NCBI GenBank assembly: GCA_903907995.1
Contig: CAIVQH010000031.1
Span: 1-64,000 of the forward strand
Direction of reading: 5' to 3'
Length of the DNA stretch: 64,000 nucleotides
DNA from: an uncultured Verrucomicrobiota bacterium
GTDB lineage: Bacteria; Verrucomicrobiota; Verrucomicrobiia; Limisphaerales; UBA9464
Both the position numbers and the translations under genes were made by a program. The notes beneath the pieces were generated by a model. The model was given only the letters and a program-made list of their open reading frames with translations, searched no databases and was not told the DNA's origin. Below, piece by piece: positions 51,669 to 58,569 of the stretch (its first letter is position 1; each line of letters opens with the position of its first letter).

Positions 51669-51677
51669 GAGGAACAG

Positions 51678-51715
51678 TGTAAAGCACACTTTACACATGT
51701 CAAGTACGCTTTACA
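51678..51715 (-). promoter_or_regulatory. Two tandem 18-bp operators
   Basis: TGTAAAGCACACTTTACA (51678-51695) is a dyad with perfect seven-base arms, TGTAAAG/CTTTACA. TGTCAAGTACGCTTTACA (51698-51715) is a second copy with one mismatch, two bp away. Read on the minus strand they lie directly upstream of the membrane-protein gene, and a TTGACA overlaps the second copy. They look like binding sites for a dimeric repressor. Confidence 0.75.
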
Positions 51716-51773
51716 GCCTGGGACACTCTGTCGCGACCGGGCGTACCGCGTTTCCATCTGTTCCCTCCCTTTG

Positions 51774-51864
51774 ATTTAACGGTAGCCAGAGCTGATCGGC
51801 GACGGGCACTTCAGCAGTGCCGGACAGCAGTGAGCGGCTCCCCTACTCGCACCGCTGTTTAGGC
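51774..51864 (-). other. attC-like recombination site at the 3' end of the NTF2-like gene
   Basis: On the minus strand the site runs from GCCTAAAC (51864-51857), which contains the stop codon of the upstream gene, to GTTAAAT (51780-51774), a perfect match to the integron R' box GTTRRRY. Between them is an imperfect palindrome with the internal hairpin GGCACTGCTGAAGTGCC. The R'' box has one extra A relative to RYYYAAC. Length, 91 bp, is within the known attC range. Confidence 0.4.
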
Positions 51865-52248
51865 CACGGCGGACAAAGTGTGGACATCGCGGGACAGAAG
51901 CCAGCGACCGTCGCGCTGCTTGCGATATACCGTCAGGCGATACCCGGCGAACTGGGCTGTCTTCCCTCCAGCGGGTGGGGTCACTGACAGTGCATCCCGG
52001 CTTCTCGTGTAGGCGACCTCGCCGACCACCACGACCTCCTCCAATTCGCTGGTGCAACCTATCCGCATCTGTCGGTGGGCGTTCGTGAAGTTGGACGAAA
52101 ATCCCTCCCGCCCTAACGGTGCCTGTCCAGGGGTGAGAAAAACGACATCCTCCGCGACCAAGGTGAGCAGACGAGTGAGGTCACCGGCATTGACTGCCTC
52201 AATCCAGATTGAATGCACCATGCGAATTTCTTGTTCATCAGATGCCAT
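51859..52248 (-). CDS. NTF2/SnoaL-like (SgcJ/EcaC type) protein, probable gene cassette
   Basis: 129 residues. A cone-shaped NTF2-like fold is indicated by IRMVHSIWIEAVNAGDLTRL, LLTLVAEDVVFLTPGQAP and the end strand YRKQRDGRWLLSRDVHTLS, typical of the SgcJ/EcaC and YybH-like group, which includes isomerases, hydrolases and proteins without known activity. The gene is compact: 13 bp separate the upstream attC-like box from its ATG, and its stop codon lies inside the downstream attC-like box. That is the layout of an integron gene cassette. Its G+C is somewhat below its neighbours. Confidence 0.82.
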   Translation of the reverse strand: MASDEQEIRMVHSIWIEAVNAGDLTRLLTLVAEDVVFLTPGQAPLGREGFSSNFTNAHRQMRIGCTSELEEVVVVGEVAYTRSRDALSVTPPAGGKTAQFAGYRLTVYRKQRDGRWLLSRDVHTLSAVA

Positions 52249-52261
52249 AGCGTGTGAAGCG

Positions 52262-52327
52262 GCCTAACGACCAGGCTCAGTGACCGGCACCGGCAACACC
52301 ATGGGGCCGGAGGCTGCGAGGTTGGAT
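52262..52327. other. attC-like recombination site upstream of the NTF2-like gene
   Basis: 66 bp bounded by GCCTAAC (52262-52268, RYYYAAC) and GTTGGAT (52321-52327, GTTRRRY). The interior folds with CAGGCTC against GAGGCTG (six of seven pairs) and CCGGC against GCCGG, leaving a bulge and a central loop. These are the hallmarks of an integron attC site. The assignment is by eye. Confidence 0.5.
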
Positions 52328-52592
52328 GGTCTGTGACTCATAACACGGAAGCGCAGGTGCTGGTTCGCGGCAAAGCATGGCTCACCCGCTGTGTCTTCAT
52401 AAACCTTTGAAGAGGTCGTCTTTGGTGGATCCCGGCATGGCTGACTGACAACATCTACCGTCCGAAACTCTCTGGGCAAACCTGAACTGCAAGACCCAGG
52501 CGGGAATTCTCCGGCGGCCAGATTGGCGGACGCGCTGATCTCAGCTAGCTTCAGCCGTACTCACACCGGCTCACAATCATTCCTCTCCTGCC
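52328..52592. other. Non-coding stretch beside the putative cassette
   Basis: No supported gene; short open frames have no recognisable protein features. It could be the non-coding tail of a neighbouring cassette, since it directly abuts the attC-like site, but I see no second complete site in it. Confidence 0.4.
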
Positions 52593-52877
52593 ATGCTCGC
52601 CCGTTACACCGTTGAATTTGCCCTGCCCACCCACCAGCACCCGCCGAACAGCCAGCACCGCACCGACGACCCGGTCGCGCTGAAGGAGTTCCTGAGCGAA
52701 CTGCTGGAACGGGGGATGAAGATCGCCGCCATCCATCACGACGGCGTGGACCTGCCGTCCGTCCAGTTTGATCTGCTCGTGAAGGATGCCGCCCGGATGC
52801 TGGCAGCCCGGCGGATCTGCCATTCGCTCGGGATCAACGCCGACGAGGAGCGTTATCGCTTCGGCTTCAGCGCCTAG
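52593..52877 (+). CDS. Small protein of unknown function
   Basis: 94 residues: a strand-like start LARYTVEFALPT, a helix VALKEFLSELLERGMKIAAI, a short HHDGVDLPSVQFDLLVKDAA segment and a last helix with MLAARRICHSLGI. It looks like a compact alpha/beta domain. I do not recognise a family. It ends 21 bp before the alcohol dehydrogenase on the same strand and is probably in its operon. Confidence 0.6.
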   Translation: MLARYTVEFALPTHQHPPNSQHRTDDPVALKEFLSELLERGMKIAAIHHDGVDLPSVQFDLLVKDAARMLAARRICHSLGINADEERYRFGFSA

Positions 52878-52898
52878 GCGGTCCCGCCTGCCATTTCC

Positions 52899-53885
52899 AT
52901 GCGCGCCATGGTCTTTGAACGGCCGGGGCGGCCTTTGCAGGCCGCCGAGGTGCCTGTGCCGGAGCCCGGCGCAGGCCAGGTGCTGGTGCGCATTGGCGCG
53001 TGCGCGGTGTGCCGCACCGACCTGCACGTCCTCGATGGGGAACTGCCGCAGCCGAAGCTGCCGCTGATTCCTGGCCACGAGATCGTCGGACACGTGGTCG
53101 CGGGCGGTCCAGGGGCTTCGCGGTACCGACCGGGTGACCGTGTGGGCATCCCCTGGCTCGGCTGGACCTGCGGGGAATGCCGCTACTGCCGGTCGGACCG
53201 GGAGAACCTTTGCGACCGGGCCCGCTTCACCGGCTACACCTTGGATGGCGGATACGCGGAGTACACCGTGGCCGACGAGCGCTTCTGCTTCCCCATTCCC
53301 GCCGGCGGCACGGATGCCGGGGCCGCCCCGTTGATGTGCGCGGGCGTGATCGGCCATCGGTCCCTGCGCAAGGCCGGTGACGCCCGGCGGCTGGGCCTCT
53401 ACGGCTTTGGGGCGGCGGCGCACATCGTGGCCCAGGTGGCCCGGCATGAGGGTCGCCAGGTGTTCGCGTTCACCCGGCCGGGCGATGTGGCGGCGCAGGA
53501 ATTTGCGCGGTCGCTCGGCGCGTGCTGGGCGGGCGATTCGGGCACGGCCCCGCCGGAGGAGCTGGAGGCGGCCATCCTCTTTGCGCCCGTGGGCGAACTG
53601 GTGCCGCAGGCGCTCAAGGCGGTCGCCAAAGGAGGAACGGTGGTGTGCGGCGGCATCCACATGAGCGACATCCCTTCCTTTCCCTACGAGCTGCTGTGGC
53701 AGGAACGGAGCGTTTGCTCGGTGGCGAATCTCACGCGTCGCGACGCGGAGGAGTTCCTGGCCCTCGCCCCGCGCGTGCCGGTGCGGACGGAGGTGGTCAC
53801 GTTCCCGCTGGCGGAGGCGAACGAAGCCCTCACCCGGCTGCGCACCGGGAAGCTTCAGGGTGCGGCGGTCCTGGTGATGGATTGA
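52899..53885 (+). CDS. Zinc-dependent alcohol dehydrogenase (MDR family)
   Basis: 328 residues. The catalytic-zinc site is CAVCRTDLHVLDGE and GHEIVGHV. The structural-zinc lobe CGECRYCRSDRENLC has the four cysteines. The NAD(P) Rossmann domain begins LGLYGFGAAAHIVAQVAR. It resembles AdhA-type enzymes (GYTLDGGYAEYTVADERFC; SVANLTRRDAEEFL). It oxidises primary alcohols or reduces aldehydes in the cytoplasm. The coenzyme loop GFGAAAH differs a little from the usual GxGGxG. It follows the small gene at 52593 closely. Confidence 0.9.
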   Translation: MRAMVFERPGRPLQAAEVPVPEPGAGQVLVRIGACAVCRTDLHVLDGELPQPKLPLIPGHEIVGHVVAGGPGASRYRPGDRVGIPWLGWTCGECRYCRSDRENLCDRARFTGYTLDGGYAEYTVADERFCFPIPAGGTDAGAAPLMCAGVIGHRSLRKAGDARRLGLYGFGAAAHIVAQVARHEGRQVFAFTRPGDVAAQEFARSLGACWAGDSGTAPPEELEAAILFAPVGELVPQALKAVAKGGTVVCGGIHMSDIPSFPYELLWQERSVCSVANLTRRDAEEFLALAPRVPVRTEVVTFPLAEANEALTRLRTGKLQGAAVLVMD

Positions 53886-54105
53886 GCGGTGTTGCCCATG
53901 CGTGCGGGTAACGTCCTGTTGTCGGCGCGGCGCGACGCCAAATACGCTTCCGGCCTCCATAAACCGATTCCCCCCTTTGGAGGCTGCACCCGGAGACCCG
54001 GCCCAAATTTGGGGTCCAGCTCACCAAATAACGGTTAGTGCAACCGGCGTGCGGGTGCGAGCTTCCCACTGTGAAAACCGGAGCGAACGAAGCAATTGCC
54101 CCCCG

Positions 54106-55263
54106 ATGAGCTTCATCGCCCTCAAGATGCTCTTTGGCGACCGCGCAAAGTATCTCGGCATCGTGATCGGGCTCACCTTTGCGTCGCTCCTCATCACGCA
54201 GCAATCGGCCATTTTTGCCGGGATGATGACGCGCACCTTCAGCTTTCTCACAGACGTCGCGCTGCCGGACATCTGGGTGGTCGATCCGCAGGTGAAATAC
54301 ATCGATGACATCCGGCCGATGCAGAACACCGAGGTCCTGCGCGTGCGCGGGGTGGAAGGGGTCCAATGGGCGGTGCCGCTCTACAAGGGCAATCTTGCAG
54401 TCCGCCGCACGGATGGCACTTATCAGTCTTGCGTCGTCATCGGCCTCGATGACGAAACGCTCATGGGCGGCCCGCCCACCATGCTGGTCGGGAAGCTTTC
54501 AGACCTGCGGCGCAGTGGCGGGGTCATTGTCGATATCACCGGCGCCGCAGGAAAGCTGGCCCACGTACGGCCCGATGGAACGCGAGTCCCCCTGAAGGTG
54601 GGAGATGAAATGGAGATCAACGACAACCACGCGGTCGTGGTCGGCATCTGCAAGGTCACCCAGACATTTCAGGCCAATCCGGTCATCTACACGACCTATT
54701 CCTCCGCCACGTCCTTTGCCCCGTCGCAGCGCCTGCTGCTGTCCTTTGTGACGGTCAAGGCCAAGCCGGGGCAGGATCTCCACGCCCTGTGCCGGCGGAT
54801 CGAGAAGGTGACGGGGCTCCGGGCCTACACCCGCGACGACTTCAAAATGGTCACGTTCCTCTACTATCTGCGGCACACGGGGATGCCGATCAATTTTCTC
54901 ACGGCGGTCGCGCTGGGCTTTTTGGTGGGCGTCGCCATCTCGGGCCAGACCTTCTACAACTTCACGCTCGATAACCTGCGTTACTTCGGAACGCTGAAGG
55001 CGATGGGGGCCAAAAACGGCATGCTCCTGCGGATGATTCTGCTCCAGGCCTTGGTGGTCGGCGGAGTGGGCTACGGGCTGGGGGTCGGCGCGGCCTCGGG
55101 CTGGGGGATGCTGGTCGGCGGGCGGACGCAACTGGCCTTCCGCCTGCCCTGGCACCTGCTGGTGGTCAGCGCGGTGGCGGTGCTGGTGATCTGCCTGAGT
55201 TCGGCCGCCCTGAGCATCCGCAAGGTGATGAAGCTGGAACCGGCGGTGGTTTTCCGGAGCTAG
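54106..55263 (+). CDS. ABC transporter permease (DevC/MacB-FtsX type)
   Basis: 385 residues from the ATG at 54106 (MSFIALKMLFGDRAKYLGIV). One N-terminal helix, a periplasmic domain of about 220 residues and three C-terminal helices (NFLTAVALGFLVGVAISGQT, QALVVGGVGYGLGVG, LVVSAVAVLVICLSS), with the conserved TLDNLRYFGTLKAMGAKNG coupling segment. This is the MacB/FtsX-type half-transporter layout; DevC permeases are its closest relatives by pattern. It lies three bases upstream of its ATPase gene and forms an export system with the adaptor at 56035. The 220 bp before it hold no gene I can support. Confidence 0.85.
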   Translation: MSFIALKMLFGDRAKYLGIVIGLTFASLLITQQSAIFAGMMTRTFSFLTDVALPDIWVVDPQVKYIDDIRPMQNTEVLRVRGVEGVQWAVPLYKGNLAVRRTDGTYQSCVVIGLDDETLMGGPPTMLVGKLSDLRRSGGVIVDITGAAGKLAHVRPDGTRVPLKVGDEMEINDNHAVVVGICKVTQTFQANPVIYTTYSSATSFAPSQRLLLSFVTVKAKPGQDLHALCRRIEKVTGLRAYTRDDFKMVTFLYYLRHTGMPINFLTAVALGFLVGVAISGQTFYNFTLDNLRYFGTLKAMGAKNGMLLRMILLQALVVGGVGYGLGVGAASGWGMLVGGRTQLAFRLPWHLLVVSAVAVLVICLSSAALSIRKVMKLEPAVVFRS

Positions 55264-55266
55264 GAC

Positions 55267-56025
55267 ATGAGCGACACGAACCATCAGACAACGCCGGAAG
55301 CGGGAGTGGCCGTGAGTTGTCACGGCCTGACCAAAACCTTTGGCACCGGCAACGCGGCGGTCAAAGCCCTGCGGGGCGTGGATCTCGAGGTGCGCAGTGG
55401 CGAGCTCCTCATGCTGGTCGGGCCGTCCGGCTGCGGGAAGACCACCCTGATCTCCGTCATCGCGGGGGTGCTCCGGCGCGATGCGGGCGGGTGCACAATC
55501 TTCGGTCAGGACTACAACGGGCTGAGCGAGGACGCCACGACTGAATTCCGGGGCATTAACATCGGCTTCGTCTTCCAGGCATTCAATCTCATCCCTTCCC
55601 TCACCACGGCCGAGAACGTGGCGACGCCGCTGATCATCAACGGCATGAAGCCTCGGGCGGCCGTGAGCAAGGCGCGGGAGATCCTGGCGCAGGTCGGATT
55701 TGATGAGCGGATGATGGGCTCGCTGCCCACCGACCTTTCCGGCGGCCAGCAGCAGCGCGTGGCCATTGCGCGCGCTCTCGTTCATCAGCCGCGGCTGATA
55801 GTCTGTGATGAGCCGACGAGCGCGCTGGATGGCGAGACCGGGCACAAGGTCATGGAACTGCTGCACACGCTGGGCCGTGGCGAAGGCCGGGCGCTGGTGG
55901 TCGTGACCCACGATTCGCGCATCTATGAATTCGCCGACCGGATCACCGCGATGGAAGACGGCCGCATCACGCAGGTGGCCGGTTCCGCGAGCGAGCTCAA
56001 GGGGATGCAGAAGCAGGGTGACTAG
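55267..56025 (+). CDS. ABC transporter ATP-binding protein (DevA/LolD-like)
   Basis: 252 residues. Walker A GPSGCGKTTL (about 56-65), Q-loop region GFVFQAFNLIPSL, signature LSGGQQQRVAIARAL, Walker B LIVCDEPTSALDG and H-loop VVVTHDSRIYEFADR are all present. The sequence is of the MacB/LolD/DevA class that drives mechanotransmission in tripartite exporters. Its gene is tightly packed between permease and adaptor genes. Confidence 0.92.
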   Translation: MSDTNHQTTPEAGVAVSCHGLTKTFGTGNAAVKALRGVDLEVRSGELLMLVGPSGCGKTTLISVIAGVLRRDAGGCTIFGQDYNGLSEDATTEFRGINIGFVFQAFNLIPSLTTAENVATPLIINGMKPRAAVSKAREILAQVGFDERMMGSLPTDLSGGQQQRVAIARALVHQPRLIVCDEPTSALDGETGHKVMELLHTLGRGEGRALVVVTHDSRIYEFADRITAMEDGRITQVAGSASELKGMQKQGD

Positions 56026-56034
56026 GGGATAATT

Positions 56035-56994
56035 ATGTTTCGCAAATACATCTTAACCATCCTTGCCCTCGTGGGTGTGGGTCTTGGCATTGTCGCCGCC
56101 CTCCGCAGCGCCCGCACCATGGTGCCGACCCCCATGGTTTCCGACGCGCCCACACCGCCTTACCAGGCCTTCGTGGCCGGCGCCGGTCTGGTGGAAGCCA
56201 ACACCGAGAATATCGCGATCGGCACGCAACTGGCCGGCATCGTCTCCCAAGTCTACGTGAAGATCGGCAGCCCCGTGGCGCCGGGGGACCCGCTTTTCAC
56301 CATCGACGATCGCGCCCAGCGCGCCCTGGTGGCCCAACGCCAGGCGGCGGTCCTCGTCGCCGAACCGCAGGTGGCCGACGCCAAATACGAGCTCAAGCTG
56401 GCCGAATCCCTCGTCCCCCAGGGCATCACCGTCGAGGTCCGGGACCGGGATGCCTTTGCCGTCCAGAAGGCGGAGGCGCTGTTGGCCCAGGCCCGGGCGG
56501 ATCTGAAGGCCGCCGAGACGGATCTCGAGCGTCTGACGGTCCGCGCACCCGTCGCGGGGCAGGTCCTGCAGCTGAAGATCCATCCCGGTGAGTTCGCCCA
56601 GGTCGGGGTGCTGGCCCAACCGCTCATCCTCATGGGCAACGTGGAACCGCTCGCGGTCCGGGTGGACGTGGATGAAAACGATTCCTGGCGCGTGCGCGAA
56701 GGATCGCCTGCGGTCGGTTACCTCCGGGGCAACAAGGAAATCACGACCCCGCTCACGTACGTCCGGTCCGAGCCGTATGTGATTCCTAAGGTGTCGCTGA
56801 CCGGTGCGCCGGGGGAACGCGTCGATACCCGCGTGATGCAGGTCATCTACAGCTTTCCCAAAGGCGGGCTTCCCATCCGGCCCGGCCAGCAGATGGACGT
56901 GTACATTGAAGCGAGCGGGAAGGTCGGGGATCGCCCCGCAATTCTCCGGACCACGACCGTCTCGAACCGGGAGCCCACCGCGGCCTCGAGGTGA
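56035..56994 (+). CDS. HlyD-type periplasmic adaptor of the ABC exporter
   Basis: 319 residues. An N-terminal membrane anchor (YILTILALVGVGLGIVAAL) precedes a lipoyl/barrel-sandwich half (GTQLAGIVSQVYVKIGSPVA), a coiled-coil hairpin (about 95-160, LVAQRQAAVLVAEPQVADAK to ADLKAAETDLERL), the second lipoyl half RAPVAGQVLQLKIHPGEFAQ and a beta-barrel domain. It would link the inner-membrane ABC pair to an outer-membrane TolC-like channel; no such channel gene is in the window. Gene order permease-ATPase-adaptor differs from the cyanobacterial devBCA order. Confidence 0.87.
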   Translation: MFRKYILTILALVGVGLGIVAALRSARTMVPTPMVSDAPTPPYQAFVAGAGLVEANTENIAIGTQLAGIVSQVYVKIGSPVAPGDPLFTIDDRAQRALVAQRQAAVLVAEPQVADAKYELKLAESLVPQGITVEVRDRDAFAVQKAEALLAQARADLKAAETDLERLTVRAPVAGQVLQLKIHPGEFAQVGVLAQPLILMGNVEPLAVRVDVDENDSWRVREGSPAVGYLRGNKEITTPLTYVRSEPYVIPKVSLTGAPGERVDTRVMQVIYSFPKGGLPIRPGQQMDVYIEASGKVGDRPAILRTTTVSNREPTAASR

Positions 56995-57085
56995 AACCTG
57001 ACTGAGGAGCCGGCGGAGGATCGGGGCTTCGATGCGGCGGCCGGCTTCGGCAATCCGGGCCGGCCAGCTCTCAAGGACAGCCCCC

Positions 57086-57118
57086 AAAACAAAACAACCT
57101 GCCGGTTGAAAGCAGGTT
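57086..57118 (-). terminator. Rho-independent terminator after tRNA-Ser
   Basis: Seven-base stem AACCTGC (57096-57102) with GCAGGTT (57112-57118). On the minus transcript it is followed by UGUUUUGUUUU (complement of 57086-57095). It sits nine bases past the tRNA end. Confidence 0.85.
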
Positions 57119-57126
57119 GGGAAGAT

Positions 57127-57215
<89 letters not shown>

Positions 57216-57296
57216 GCCGAGCGGGGCGCAAGGTGCGAAAGTGGGGCGCGAGGCGCAACTGCTTTTCTTGGGCTTGTGCGGATTGGAGATCGATGC

Positions 57297-57422
57297 AAGT
57301 AGGACGGAGCGTCCCGCCCGTCCCTCCAATTTGTCTTTCTGAACCTAACCCTTCCTCCAAGGGTCCGCCCTTGGGCTTCGACCAGGGCAGTCCGAGGACA
57401 GGCGAGACGCTCCGTCCTACTT
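57297..57422. mobile_element. 126-bp inverted-repeat element (MITE-like)
   Basis: Arms 57297-57323 and 57396-57422 (AAGTAGGACGGAGCGTC and on) match over 27 bp with two or three mismatches. An internal hairpin CCAAGGGTCCGCCCTTGG lies near the middle. The right end touches the stop codon of the DUF2752 gene. No coding function. The sequence is unlike the element at 42180-42453 but the layout is the same. Confidence 0.75.
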
Positions 57423-57850
57423 TACCAGGGCCACCACGACAGGTTCCGGGCAATGCCAAATCCCGCCGCGATTCCGAGCAGGGCGGCGATGGCGGAGCGA
57501 TTGGCCAGCGGGTTCGGCCACCAGCGGCCCGTCCACCATCCGCGCAGCCCGCGCAGGACCAGCCAGGCGGCTCCCGGCAGGAGAGCCACGAAGAGGGGGT
57601 TGAAGGCCCAGGCCGCCCGCAGGTCGCCATGCAGGAGTGCGTGCACCGCGCGCGTCGCACCACAGCCGGGGCATTTCAGACCGGTCGTCTGGTACAGCCA
57701 GCAGCGCGGGTAGAAGAACTGGCCCTGCGGTTCAAAGCGCCAAAGGACGGCCAGCCCAGCCAAGCTACCCGCCAGCAGCAGCCAGGCCCACCACGGCAGC
57801 TGAGGCCGGGCGGCAGGCAGGGAATCGAGCCGGGGTGGGGCACGCATCAT
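57422..57850 (-). CDS. DUF2752 domain membrane protein
   Basis: 142 residues from the first of two adjacent ATG codons (57850). Three hydrophobic helices surround the family motif GLKCPGCGATRAVHALLHGD (about 66-85), where two cysteines and TRA are invariant in DUF2752. FNPLFVALLPGAAWLVL follows. These are small inner-membrane proteins of unknown role. It is transcribed 32 bp after the GYF-domain gene and probably with it, as is common for these two families. Its last codon abuts a MITE-like element. Confidence 0.85.
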   Translation of the reverse strand: MMRAPPRLDSLPAARPQLPWWAWLLLAGSLAGLAVLWRFEPQGQFFYPRCWLYQTTGLKCPGCGATRAVHALLHGDLRAAWAFNPLFVALLPGAAWLVLRGLRGWWTGRWWPNPLANRSAIAALLGIAAGFGIARNLSWWPW

Positions 57851-57882
57851 GCATTGGGGGCGCCCAAACGGCGGCGCGCGTC

Positions 57883-58551
57883 CTATTCGAAGCTGTCCTT
57901 CACCTCCTGCTTGCAGAGGACGACGATGGCCCAGATGCCAAAGGCCGTGGGTAAGCAGCAGCAGGGATAGCAGGGCTGCGTGACCAGGATGACGACGATC
58001 CAGGCCAGCCATTTGTGCCGCAAGCGGAGCATTTGCAGGGCTCCAAAGGCGATCAGCAATCCCATGAGGATGGGCAAGCTGTTCACCAGCACCGGGTGGG
58101 CCATGGCATACCCCATGTAGTTGACCAGCCCATCCTTGAAGGGGAAGTCCGGCACGGCGTTCAGCTGGGTCACAGCCTGTTCACGGGTGGCCGACGTATC
58201 AATCAGCAGCGCTTTGACGATGCCAAACAAGGAGATGGCGACGTAAATCCAGCCCCACACCATGATCGCGATGGCGGGGCCCTTCACGGAGCTCAGGGCC
58301 GCGGCGCGCGTCGTCTGCGGGTCAGCGTAAGCCGCCGGCCCGGGAGCACCGCCCGCCGGGATGGTTCCGGCCATGGGTGCGCCCAGTGCGTCGGCGAATT
58401 CCGGAAATTCACCGAGCGTCTTCCAGCCCGGAGCGTCCACGTTTTCCACGAGGGATTGGCGGTTCAGCCGGTTTTCCCGGATCCATAGGCGTACCTGGTC
58501 CGCCGAGATCGGGCCGTACTCGTTGTTATCGGCTCCTTTGACTTTGTACAT
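57883..58551 (-). CDS. GYF-domain membrane protein
   Basis: 222 residues. The N-terminal GYF_2 domain is MYKVKGADNNEYGPISADQV then RLWIRENRLNRQSLVEN, with the usual Tyr-Gly-Pro and Trp. A Pro/Gly/Ala-rich linker follows, then three or four hydrophobic helices (IAIMVWGWIYVAISLFGIV; SLPILMGLLIAFGALQML; WLAWIVVILVTQPCYPCCCL). The last resembles the Cys-rich helix of CD225/superinfection-type small membrane proteins (PCCCLPTAFGIWAIVVL). Likely an inner-membrane protein with a cytoplasmic peptide-binding GYF module. Function unknown. Confidence 0.82.
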   Translation of the reverse strand: MYKVKGADNNEYGPISADQVRLWIRENRLNRQSLVENVDAPGWKTLGEFPEFADALGAPMAGTIPAGGAPGPAAYADPQTTRAAALSSVKGPAIAIMVWGWIYVAISLFGIVKALLIDTSATREQAVTQLNAVPDFPFKDGLVNYMGYAMAHPVLVNSLPILMGLLIAFGALQMLRLRHKWLAWIVVILVTQPCYPCCCLPTAFGIWAIVVLCKQEVKDSFE

Positions 58552-58569
58552 GATGGGCGAGGTTTTGGT

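Noticed and set aside
53902-54105. In-frame upstream extension of the ABC permease
   Set aside because: The conserved protein begins at MSFIALKMLFGDRAK (54106); the upstream residues have no membrane or signal character and the DNA looks intergenic.
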